The notes: generated by a model from the letters alone, not told the origin. 5,494 nt of DNA from Candidatus Sulfotelmatobacter sp. (GCA_030037515.1 JASHRE010000113.1:1-5494), one strand, 5' to 3'; shown: positions 1 through 5,102, counted from the stretch's first letter. Made by a program: numbers and translations.

Positions 1-2
1 GA

Positions 3-137
3 GCGGATTTGCTATTGGTCTCTGCCGATCCACTAACGGACATTCGTACTTTGAAGAACCCTGTGGGCGTAATGGTTCGGGGACAGTGGTTGCCCGCCGA
101 AGAGCTACAACACTCTCTTAGCGTGTTGAGTCACTAA
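3..137 (+). CDS. Amidohydrolase family protein, C-terminal end (partial)
   Basis: Reading from base 3, 44 codons run without a stop to TAA at 135-137; the gene begins before the window. The peptide starts ADLLLVSADPLTDIRTLKN and continues with GVMVRGQWLPAEEL. This is the usual tail of metal-dependent amidohydrolases of the imidazolonepropionase/prolidase-like group: ADLxLLxxNPLxDI, a short turn, then GVxxRGxW. That segment forms the small beta-sandwich closing the TIM barrel. The metal ligands lie upstream of the window, so substrate and catalytic state cannot be judged. The family call comes from motif recognition only. Confidence 0.8.
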   Translation, partial: ADLLLVSADPLTDIRTLKNPVGVMVRGQWLPAEELQHSLSVLSH

Positions 138-405
138 ACGTGGGAATTGTCGGCTGCACTGACTTGATATGCCGATCAGTGTCCGGGACTCTCAGATCAA
201 ACTTGTCGAACCTTGCGTTGTTCCAGTGTTGGCCACCCGGATCACAAGGTATACCGGGCGAAACAACGAAATCCGAAATTCCAACCCAATGAATTCATTC
301 GCTTGCGGCTCTTGCGGCGGAACCTCTGCTGGCCACCAGCTGACAAGCCTAAGAAAACAAAGCGAGTGACATTTTTGCCTTTTTCCGCTCCTCTCACCGT
401 GCCCG
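138..405. other. Intergenic region, no gene supported
   Basis: Between the amidohydrolase stop and the promoter in front of the kinase fragment I see no convincing gene. Short open frames exist on both strands, but they overlap one another, lack ribosome binding sites and give low-complexity, Arg/Pro/Ser-rich peptides of no recognisable family. Confidence 0.5.
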
Positions 406-435
406 TTGACTTGGCCTTCTCGTGATCCGTACCAT
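406..435 (+). promoter_or_regulatory. Candidate sigma70-type promoter for the kinase leader
   Basis: TTGACT at 406-411 and TACCAT at 430-435 are separated by 18 bases. The expected transcription start is near 442, about 19 bases before the GTG at 461. The position directly ahead of the kinase start supports it, but the -10 box is weak and no start site is known. Confidence 0.4.
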
Positions 436-460
436 TCCGACCTGAGTTCCTGCGCCACTC

Positions 461-745
461 GTGATCGGACAGTCCATTTCCCATTACCGCATCGTAGAAA
501 AACTCAGCGCTGGTGGGATGGGGGTTGTCTACAAAGCCGAAGACACCCGCCTTGACCGATTCGTCGCCATCAAGTTTCTGTCAGAAGATGTCGATTCTAT
601 GCGTCTGGCGCGGAGAAGAAAGACTGTGGAAAGTCTTTTGCGTCTATTCCTTTTTGGTGCCCGTTATCGCATATGTGTTTGTCTTTGTACTGGGTCACGT
701 GGCATGAAAACAGCCCAGCACAGCCTGCTTGTAGTACATATTTGA
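461..745 (+). pseudogene. Truncated serine/threonine protein kinase (N-terminal lobe start only)
   Basis: A GTG at 461 opens a 94-codon frame. Residues 1-44 are clearly the beginning of a bacterial Hanks-type kinase of the kind very abundant in Acidobacteriota. They hold the glycine-rich loop (L15-S16-A17-G18-G19-M20-G21), VYKAEDTRLDR and the ATP-binding VAIK lysine at K38, followed by FLSEDV. The first glycine of the loop is Ser here. From about base 592 kinase similarity stops abruptly and the rest is an Arg/Cys-rich frame unlike any kinase. The alphaC helix, HRD catalytic loop, DFG motif and C-lobe are all missing, so it cannot phosphorylate anything. The break coincides with the start of a different reading frame (588-707), which points to a deletion or recombination joint rather than a point mutation. 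Confidence 0.75.
588..707 (+). pseudogene. N-terminal fragment of a small membrane protein fused onto the kinase remnant
   Basis: In another frame, ATG at 588 starts 39 codons ending at TGA 705-707. The peptide opens with VWRGEERLWKVF and continues with one hydrophobic span, FLVPVIAYVFVFVLG. A W-R-G-E-x-x-L-W-x-x-F start before a membrane helix is familiar from small uncharacterised inner-membrane proteins, which are usually two to three times longer. That similarity is from memory and not certain. The ATG lies inside the GAAGATGTC that encodes the last kinase residues, so a few bases are shared at the joint. Upstream sequence shows no good ribosome binding site, so expression is doubtful. 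It could instead be a short orphan membrane peptide. Confidence 0.4.
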
Positions 746-795
746 TTAAATATTTACAAGAGAAATCGTCGTGGATGATCTGGGCTTGGTGAGTG

Positions 796-813
796 CCCAA
801 CCCGGTGGTTGGG
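796..813. terminator. Perfect 7-bp hairpin, possible terminator of the ABM-like gene
   Basis: CCCAACC (796-802) and GGTTGGG (807-813) form a perfect stem around a CGGT tetraloop. It lies about 26 bases beyond the stop of the minus-strand gene at 840. No run of T follows on either strand, so it is not a classical intrinsic terminator; it may pause polymerase or protect the mRNA 3' end. Confidence 0.35.
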
Positions 814-839
814 AGCGCATCGGTAGGCTGTAAGAACCT

Positions 840-1160
840 TCATCGCACCTCCAAGTAGTGGGTCGAAACGACCTCGTAGTGGACGGACTTCGGGTCGTAG
901 TGAGAAAGGTATTTACGGCGTTCTTCTGGAACTACGGCAGTTTCGTAGTCGTGTCCAGCGACAGCGCGGATCGACTCCATGGAATCCCAAAACATGATTG
1001 TGATGAACTCTGTCTCGTCCCCAGCCTTTCTCCGAAGCAAGTAGCTGCCCTTGTATCCTTTGGCGTTGCCGATACCCGGCAGAAGTTCCGGCTTTAGCAT
1101 CGCCTCATAAGCGTCGGCGTGCTCCGGTCTGGTGTAACCATGCCAAATTCTCGCGATCAC
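840..1160 (-). CDS. ABM-like (antibiotic biosynthesis monooxygenase fold) protein
   Basis: This 106-residue protein starts at GTG 1160-1158. The frame is open further upstream, but the GTG is preceded by AGGAGGG at a spacing of 3 bases, the best ribosome site in the window, and VIARIWHG is how this family normally begins. Features seen: the first strand IARIWHGYT, a helix rich in D/Y/E (HADAYEAML), then YLLRRKAGDETEFITIMFWDSMESIRAVAG, and a C-terminal strand HYEVV. This is the alpha/beta ferredoxin-like layout of stand-alone ABM-domain proteins, where length near 100 is normal. Members include monooxygenases and heme-degrading enzymes, but many have no known substrate. No cofactor residue can be assigned. 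It stands alone and ends before the hairpin at 796-813. The family call is fairly sure, the function unknown. Confidence 0.75.
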   Translation of the reverse strand: MIARIWHGYTRPEHADAYEAMLKPELLPGIGNAKGYKGSYLLRRKAGDETEFITIMFWDSMESIRAVAGHDYETAVVPEERRKYLSHYDPKSVHYEVVSTHYLEVR

Positions 1161-1169
1161 ATTCCCTCC
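1161..1169 (-). promoter_or_regulatory. Strong Shine-Dalgarno that sets the GTG start of the ABM-like gene
   Basis: On the minus strand the bases just ahead of GTG 1160 read AAGGAGGGAAT. This selects the GTG over the ATG at 1190 and over the longer upstream frame. Confidence 0.6.
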
Positions 1170-1202
1170 TTCAAGTTTTGAAAAGACCATCTTAGCTCGG
1201 CG

Positions 1203-1340
1203 AAAGTCAGAGCGTTCGCGCTGGCTGAAGCGCACGGTTCCACCGTAACGCTCGACGGAGACTTCGCCCGCGATCTAGAAGCTGGTTTGGGCTTGCGACA
1301 GATTGGCTCGCTCGACCAATCACCTCTTGCAGACGATTGA
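1203..1340 (+). pseudogene. Possible remnant of a small unrecognised gene
   Basis: A frame that opens after a stop at 1179-1181 and closes with TGA at 1338-1340 encodes a protein-like segment: RAFALAEAHGSTVTLDGDFARDLEAG. It has alternating charged and hydrophobic residues, resembling the C-terminal half of small antitoxin-type proteins, but I cannot name a family. There is no start codon or ribosome site; its beginning would overlap the upstream region of the minus-strand ABM-like gene. It may be the tail of a gene whose 5' part was lost, or a chance frame. Confidence 0.22.
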
Positions 1341-1404
1341 CGAACTCAACGGTAGCTAACCAGACGAATTCCCGATAGAATCCATTTGCTTGCACCGTTG
1401 AGCC

Positions 1405-2655
1405 TTGAAGATACCAGAGAGAACCTACATTTGTAGAGTGCTTGCGATGCTTGTCGGAGCGTGTTGCCTTCTCTCGGCTTGCCTTTCCTTTGGTGCATCT
1501 AGCGACGACGCGACGCTGAAATCGCTCTACAAGGCGCATCGCTGGTTCGAGCTTCGCGAATTCGTCCAAAAAAGTTCTGCACCGTTGTTTTATCAAGGTG
1601 CTGTCGCTTGCGCATTCAACGACCTGTGGAATTGTGAGAGTAAACTTGCAAAAGTCATCAAGTCGGAACCGCAGCCAGAGATTGCGATTGAAGCGCATAG
1701 GGTTTTGGCTGCCGCGTACTTTCGGTTGGGGAAATACCATGAGGCACTAACGCATGTCGATGCAATTCTTGTAGTTCATCCTGATGACTCTGATGTGAAG
1801 GACGACCGACCGCTCTTGGCTGCCCTGCGTGACTCTGCCGATCAGTCTGTGGTTCGGCGAGCTTCTACAACTCTCGAAATGAAGGATGCTTTACCCATCG
1901 AAATCAATGGTGTGCAAGGGACTTACTGGTTTGATACGGGGGCGGATGTATCCGCACTGAGCGAGTCGGATGCCAAACGATTCAACCTGCATGTACTGAA
2001 CGCGCAAATCAAGGAAGGGGATGTAACTGGTGCGGAAGTTGATTCCCGTGTCGCTGTTGCCAACGAGCTTTCTATAGGTACATTCCGACTGAACCATGTC
2101 GCTTTCCTTGTATTTTCTGATAATCAGCCTCCGTTCAACCAATTGCCGCCCGGTTCACGCGGCGTAATTGGGCTTCCGGTGCTGCTGGCGTTGGAAAGGT
2201 TTGGCTGGCAAGCCGATAAGACTTTTGGGATCAATTCCAAGTCTTCGTCGAGTAGTCTAAGCCAGCCCAACCTCTGCTTCCATGAACACGGCGCCCTCGC
2301 GTTGATCCAATTTGAGGATCACAACCTCACGCTCAGGTTAGATACAGGCGCGGACACTACCGATCTTTATCCGCCCTTTGCGGAACTATTTCCCGAACTC
2401 ATCCGCACCGCATCAAAAACGGAATCGTACAAAATGGAGGGGGTCGGCGGTGCCAAGAACATGAATGCCGCTATTCTCGAATCCTTGCGACTAAGCATCG
2501 GAGGCTTTCCGGTCACTCTAAAGCCCGCCAATGTCCTGTTGACGCGCACTACCGAATCCAGTCGCTACCTCCAAGGAAACCTCGGCATGGACTTGTTGCA
2601 GCAGGCACACAAGGCTACTTTCGATTTCAAGAAAATGATGCTGACGCTTGAGTAA
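1405..2655 (+). CDS. Exported double-lobe retropepsin-like aspartic protease with TPR-like N-terminal region
   Basis: Length is 416 residues from TTG 1405, the first codon able to start after an in-frame stop at 1399. An ATG at 1447 (residue 15) is the alternative, but it would remove the basic n-region (K2, R6, R11) of the signal peptide. Residues 12-31 are hydrophobic and contain a lipobox, L23-S24-A25-C26, so a lipoprotein anchored at Cys26 is likely. Residues 35-130 are helical, with a TPR-like stretch at 91-128 (AAAYFRLGKYHEALTHVDAIL). Two aspartic-protease lobes follow. Lobe 1 has the motif WFDTGAD at 175-181 and GVIGLPVLLAL at 253-263. Lobe 2 has RLDTGAD at 311-317 and GNLGMDLL at 391-398. 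Each lobe supplies one catalytic Asp (D177, D313), so one chain could form a pepsin-like active site. The layout matches retropepsin-like proteins common in Acidobacteriota; their targets are unknown. A TAGAAT at 1376-1381 could be its -10 box. The selenoprotein candidate follows at once downstream. Confidence 0.82.
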   Translation: MKIPERTYICRVLAMLVGACCLLSACLSFGASSDDATLKSLYKAHRWFELREFVQKSSAPLFYQGAVACAFNDLWNCESKLAKVIKSEPQPEIAIEAHRVLAAAYFRLGKYHEALTHVDAILVVHPDDSDVKDDRPLLAALRDSADQSVVRRASTTLEMKDALPIEINGVQGTYWFDTGADVSALSESDAKRFNLHVLNAQIKEGDVTGAEVDSRVAVANELSIGTFRLNHVAFLVFSDNQPPFNQLPPGSRGVIGLPVLLALERFGWQADKTFGINSKSSSSSLSQPNLCFHEHGALALIQFEDHNLTLRLDTGADTTDLYPPFAELFPELIRTASKTESYKMEGVGGAKNMNAAILESLRLSIGGFPVTLKPANVLLTRTTESSRYLQGNLGMDLLQQAHKATFDFKKMMLTLE

Positions 2656-2690
2656 AGGCATGCTTCCCGTTCCTCGCCGCGATCATCGCT

Positions 2691-3224
2691 GTGCTCTTGA
2701 TCGTCTGGTATCTCTGGCTGTCGAAAGGAACGCCGCCCGGTCAGCCTCCGCTCACATCGCTAACGCCGGAGAACATCGAGCACTTTAGACTGGAGTTCAA
2801 CAACGCTGCTGACTGCGCACGCTTGGTGCTGCTTCTGTCGCCGACATGAGCGTATTGTTTGCGGGGGTCTTCCGCGATTGAGAAGATATTGAAGCAGAAT
2901 CCTTCGGCGCGAGTCCGAGTTATTGTCGTATGGGAACCAATGCTGCCGTCCGATTGGTCAAGACCAAGCGGATGGGTTCAAGCAAGGGTGCCAGACCCAC
3001 GCGCTGTGCAATTCTGGGACAAAGACCACCTCGTGGCAAGGGAACTGCACCAGCAATTTCCAAGTTCACAGGCACTCTGCTGGCAGCGCCACGGCATTCT
3101 CTGGGACGTGGCTGCGGTCTGCGCCAGCGGCGTTCAATGGGGAACGGCTGCGCCTGTATATTTCGGCGGGGCAGTTGTGGATGTGGCACCTGAGGTTCGC
3201 CAGAAACTCTTCGCGCTGAGATAG
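2691..3224 (+). CDS. Candidate selenoprotein: membrane-anchored thioredoxin-like protein with UxxC, TGA read as Sec
   Basis: From GTG 2691 the frame gives 177 residues if TGA 2847-2849 is read as selenocysteine (U53); the final stop is TAG 3222-3224. Layout: membrane segment at 1-10, longer if the open frame back to 2652 is used; a linker PPGQPPLTSLTPENIEHF; beta strand RLVLLLSPT (44-52); redox motif U53-A-Y-C56; then helix LRGSSAIEKILKQ. The second half has RVIVVWEPMLPSDW, ARVPDPRAVQFWDKDHLVAREL, ILWDVAAV and APVYFGGAVVDV. A strand followed directly by CxxC and a helix is the thioredoxin-fold active site, and the TGA replaces exactly its first Cys. The protein-like sequence is in one frame on both sides, and a SECIS-like hairpin follows the TGA. 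The start is uncertain: ATG 2660 has good position but is one base out of frame, so a 1-base indel is possible. It begins 36 bases after the protease gene, so one transcript is likely. Alternative: a nonsense mutation in an ordinary CxxC gene. I do not know a published name for the family. Confidence 0.68.
2850..2877 (+). promoter_or_regulatory. SECIS-like hairpin for selenocysteine insertion at TGA 2847
   Basis: TTGCGG (2859-2864) pairs with CCGCGA (2872-2877), with one U-G wobble. G2865 can pair with U2871, leaving the five-base loop GGUCU at 2866-2870. The first loop base is separated from the TGA by 16 bases. Bacterial SECIS elements sit inside the coding sequence, directly after the UGA, with a short stem and G/U in the apical loop for SelB binding; the Escherichia coli fdhF element has a GGUCU-type loop at a similar distance. 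The pairing and spacing are seen here; SelB recognition is inferred. Confidence 0.6.
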
Positions 3225-3250
3225 CTGTCGCAATGGCTGCACAACCAGTC

Positions 3251-3727
3251 TCATTTAGAAGCGGGCTGAAACTTTGGAAGCCAACGGTTTACCGATTGCT
3301 TGTATCGCAAATAGTTCGCGCCGAACCGCTTCTCCAGTCCCGGCTCTTCCACGAACACTACAAACATGTGCATGCCGAGAAAGAGCAGCGCGGACAAAAG
3401 CAAGATCGAAATAGAGCGACATAACAGACCCAGCCCAAACATCATTGTGATAGCCCCCAGCGACATCGGGTTTCGCACGTAGCGAAAAGGCCCGATGACC
3501 ACAAATTCCGTGGGGACAATACGGAATGTGCTGAGCATTCCGCCGCAGACTAGAACGATGATTCCTCCGAGAAAGAGCAATACGATCCCCGCTGGTTTGA
3601 GCCATTCCGGCAGCCTTACGGCGAAAGCGCGGTCTAGCACCCGCAAGTGCAAAGCAATCCACCCTACGAGGAGTATTGCGGCAGCAACTCGCGAGATCGT
3701 CCAGATAACAGCAGGCACTCGGCTCAT
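3251..3727 (-). CDS. Isoprenylcysteine carboxyl methyltransferase-like membrane methyltransferase
   Basis: From ATG 3727-3725 the protein has 158 residues. The frame is open to 3802, but that extension would run into the end of the VOC gene and encodes no membrane segment, so the internal ATG is chosen; a GGGA lies a few bases ahead of it. Hydrophobic spans lie near 7-29, 46-66 and 89-126. Between them are the family signatures GPFRYVRNPMSLG (79-91), where most members have GPYRYVRHPxYxG, and EEPGLEKRFGANYLRYKQSVNRWLP (127-151, given in part), the usual EExxLxxxFGxxYxxYxxxVxRxLP. These motifs form the SAM-binding pocket of ICMT/PEMT-type enzymes. The usual His of RHP is Asn here (N86), which may affect activity. 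Bacteria do not prenylate proteins in the eukaryotic manner, so the acceptor is probably a lipid or small molecule. It lies 53 bases after the VOC gene in the same direction and converges with the selenoprotein candidate. Confidence 0.8.
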   Translation of the reverse strand: MSRVPAVIWTISRVAAAILLVGWIALHLRVLDRAFAVRLPEWLKPAGIVLLFLGGIIVLVCGGMLSTFRIVPTEFVVIGPFRYVRNPMSLGAITMMFGLGLLCRSISILLLSALLFLGMHMFVVFVEEPGLEKRFGANYLRYKQSVNRWLPKFQPASK

Positions 3728-3780
3728 CTTGTCCCAGCGAAAAGCTGCACTGCGAAAGGGATGGCAGATCGCAGACTGTG

Positions 3781-4209
3781 TCAAATACTCTGGTCGTAGC
3801 ACACCAACTCAACCTGATTGCCTTCGGGGTCGTTCACATAGAGTGAGCGCCAATGTACCCACGCGTGCTCGGTGGTTTCCACTTGAAGTCCCAGCGCCCG
3901 CAACCTCTTGAGTTCGTTTTCAAAATCAGCAAGCGGTATCTCAAACGCGATGTGGTCGATGGTTGAAGTCTTGGCATCTGGCGCGGAATAACTCGAACTG
4001 GCTGATCGGTCGAACAGGGCGAGCACTTGAGTGTGCCCACCGAAGCCACCGGCGATTTTGAAGAAGGCGCAGTTAGGGACTCTGGTCATGAGCGGGAGAC
4101 CGATGACCTCTTCGTAGAGCTTCTGCATGCCATCGACGTTGCTGACGCGGAGCGCGATTTCACCCAACCCACGCACCGAAGTACGAACATTCGTTATCGC
4201 CGTTGCCAT
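3781..4209 (-). CDS. VOC (glyoxalase/bleomycin resistance/dioxygenase) family protein
   Basis: Length is 142 residues from ATG 4209-4207, chosen because GGAGG stands 6 bases ahead; the longer frame from 4242 lacks such a site. Two beta-alpha-beta-beta-beta modules are visible. The first is GEIALRVSNVDGMQKLYEEVIGLPLM with GGHTQVLALF. The second is DHIAFEIPLADFENELKRL with DPEGNQVELVCYD. Likely metal ligands by position are E17, H59, H86 and E134; the first module has Glu where many relatives have His. The WVHWRSLYV strand before the last module is typical of a stand-alone VOC subgroup. Substrate cannot be read from sequence; fold members act on glutathione adducts, catechols or antibiotics. 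It probably forms a two-gene unit with the downstream methyltransferase. Confidence 0.85.
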   Translation of the reverse strand: MATAITNVRTSVRGLGEIALRVSNVDGMQKLYEEVIGLPLMTRVPNCAFFKIAGGFGGHTQVLALFDRSASSSYSAPDAKTSTIDHIAFEIPLADFENELKRLRALGLQVETTEHAWVHWRSLYVNDPEGNQVELVCYDQSI

Positions 4210-4339
4210 GACCGACCTCCAATCAACAGACCTCTCAAGCATAGGGATTCCGGGTTTGGTTCAGTCGGTGCAATTTACTTGGCGTCAGTCGGGTCGCGTT
4301 CAACTCATTAAGCAGTCGGGGACGGGGCATGGCAGAAGC

Positions 4340-4408
4340 AGACCAAGCTGCCGCCATGCTTGGCAGACGCCTCCGGTGTCGAACGTGTTCCAGAATCGCG
4401 GCACGCCA
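4340..4408 (-). pseudogene. Zinc-ribbon remnant, copy 1
   Basis: Read on the minus strand, this stretch gives FWNTFDTGGVCQAW, then loses frame. The same core occurs in the larger remnant at 4822-5066 (EWNTFNTRGVCPAW). Its 3' side shows a Cys-rich piece (VCFCHAPSP) in a shifted frame that could match the CLSCSRWSP of copy 2. It begins directly after the stop of the STAS-like gene. It is too short and shifted to make a protein. Confidence 0.4.
4354..4392. repeat. Imperfect direct repeat, copy 1 of 2
   Basis: This 39-base stretch matches 4888-4926 in the same orientation at 33 of 39 positions by hand alignment, with no gaps. The shared core begins GGCAGACGCCTC and ends GAACGTGTTCCA. The copies are 534 bases apart and flank the STAS-like gene. 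In the minus-strand frame several differences fall in third codon positions, so the repeat is probably a duplicated coding segment. Confidence 0.7.
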
Positions 4409-4792
4409 CTACACCGGAGGAACTTCTACACGTAGCCATTTCATAGCCGATTCTCGGTCGTGAAAAAGGCAGACTTGCTCCCGACCCGGTTCCATTTTTG
4501 CGTAGAGTTCCATCAACCGTCCCATCCCCAAGATGGGCAAGCTACTTGCCAGAATCGCACGCCGGGAGGTGGGAGAGAAAAACCTACGCCCGACGATTGT
4601 CTTCAGTTCACCGGGCGTGGCTTCCAGCGCGGTAACCGTTGTCCCGTCCACCAGTTGATTGAATCTCGGATCAAATTCCGGATCGCGCAATAATTGATCT
4701 TGGTGCGCCTTCATCTCATTGAACGTGACGCGACCCCATCCGGTGCTAATGACCAATCCACGTCCAATGTCTATAACGTAGCGGCATGGCAT
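4409..4792 (-). CDS. Small STAS/SpoIIAA-like protein of unknown function
   Basis: Length is 127 residues from ATG 4792-4790. The order of elements is strand (YVIDIGRGLVISTGWGRVTF), helix (NEMKAHQDQLLRDPEF), strand (FNQLVDGTTVTAL), helix (TPGELKTIVGRRFF), strand (RRAILASSLPILGMG) and helix (GRLMELYAKM), ending in REQVCLFHDRESAMKWL. This alternating pattern, with a D near the end of the second main strand (FNQLVD) and a C-terminal helix carrying W119, resembles the STAS-like fold of small proteins common in Acidobacteriota and related soil bacteria. No catalytic residue is evident; a regulatory or binding role is more likely than an enzyme. There is no good ribosome site, and a TAATAT -10 box lies only 12 bases upstream, so the message may be almost leaderless. 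Zinc-ribbon debris lies on both sides. The fold call is moderate, the function open. Confidence 0.65.
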   Translation of the reverse strand: MPCRYVIDIGRGLVISTGWGRVTFNEMKAHQDQLLRDPEFDPRFNQLVDGTTVTALEATPGELKTIVGRRFFSPTSRRAILASSLPILGMGRLMELYAKMEPGREQVCLFHDRESAMKWLRVEVPPV

Positions 4793-4804
4793 AACTTGAA
4801 TCGT

Positions 4805-4810
4805 ATATTA
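4805..4810 (-). promoter_or_regulatory. Candidate -10 box of the STAS-like gene
   Basis: TAATAT on the minus strand would start transcription near 4798, six bases before the ATG. No clear -35 box is seen at 16-18 bases upstream. Confidence 0.35.
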
Positions 4811-4821
4811 GACCACCGCTC

Positions 4822-5066
4822 GTACCACAGCGAATGCGGCGACCATCGACTGCAAGAGAGGCACTGAGTTTCAGTCCACTGATGGAGCCACGCAGGGCAG
4901 ACGCCTCTAGTGTTGAACGTGTTCCATTCGCAGCCACAAGTGTAGAACCACCTGTCTTCATTTGCGGGGCGAGCAGCCGCAGAGCGGGCAGCGGATGCGC
5001 GGTGGTTTCGGAAGCAGCGGGCTTCTTCTCCTCCTCAAGGTCGCGGTCTAGAACGATGACCGGATT
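4822..5066 (-). pseudogene. Frameshifted zinc-ribbon protein gene, copy 2
   Basis: No single frame is open, but three frames read in order give a coherent protein. Frame A from about 5066 has DNPVIVLDRDLEEEKKPAAS. Frame B has PKPPRIRCPLCGCSPRK, ending near 4965. Frame C has EDRWFYTCGCEWNTF, then NTRGVCPAWLHQWTETQ, then CLSCSRWSPHSLWY, ending near 4822. The result is an acidic linker followed by paired Cys motifs (CPLC, CGC, CPA with the second Cys replaced by Trp, CLSC), as in zinc-ribbon domains. At least two 1-base shifts and a lost zinc ligand mark it as decayed. Its beginning is cut exactly where a tRNA 5' half starts. Its end runs into the promoter of the STAS-like gene. Whether it was stand-alone or part of a larger protein is unknown. 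Confidence 0.6.
4888..4926. repeat. Imperfect direct repeat, copy 2 of 2
   Basis: Partner of 4354-4392, with six substitutions in 39 positions. It lies inside the zinc-ribbon pseudogene and encodes its EWNTF...VCPAW segment on the minus strand. Confidence 0.7.
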
Positions 5067-5102
5067 GTCCCTTAACTCAGCGGTAGAGTGCCATCTTCAC
5101 AC
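5066..5102 (+). pseudogene. 5' half of a tRNA, probably tRNA-Val(CAC), ending in the anticodon loop
   Basis: The stretch follows tRNA positions 1-38. It has a seven-base acceptor strand (5066-5072), T8 and A9, a D-stem ACTC/GAGT (5075-5078 with 5086-5089), the D-loop AGCGGTA, an anticodon 5' strand CCATC (5091-5095) and the loop TTCACAC (5096-5102). Anticodon CAC would be Val. The next bases (TTTTC) do not pair with CCATC and no 3' half follows, so this is a fragment, not a gene. It overlaps the upstream edge of the zinc-ribbon pseudogene on the other strand. Confidence 0.55.

Larger units (their letters stand above)
4211..4408. other. Gap between the STAS-like and VOC genes: zinc-ribbon debris plus unassigned sequence
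   Basis: About 200 bases separate the STAS-like stop (4409) from the VOC start. The part at 4354-4400 is a degraded minus-strand zinc-ribbon remnant, described separately. For 4211-4350 I see no gene and no clear promoter. Confidence 0.4.

Noticed and set aside
192..484. Overlapping short frames ahead of the kinase
   Set aside because: They overlap in several frames on both strands, cross the candidate promoter and match nothing recognisable.
775..845. tRNA-like look around GGTTGGGAGCGC and CTGTAAG
   Set aside because: The bases around CTGTAAG do not form an anticodon stem and no T-arm follows; only the 796-813 hairpin is real.
1207..1740. Long minus-strand frame of 177 codons
   Set aside because: Mostly antisense to the protease N-terminal region; Arg-rich, without any family motif or ribosome site, so a shadow frame.
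2859..3224. Stand-alone ORF with TTG start at 2859
   Set aside because: The TTG is a Leu codon just after the UxxC motif, with no ribosome site; protein-like sequence continues upstream in the same frame through TGA 2847.
3255..3812. Second minus-strand frame of 185 codons over the methyltransferase
   Set aside because: Shifted-frame shadow; the other frame holds the GPFRYVRNP and EEPxLEKRFG signatures and the membrane spans.
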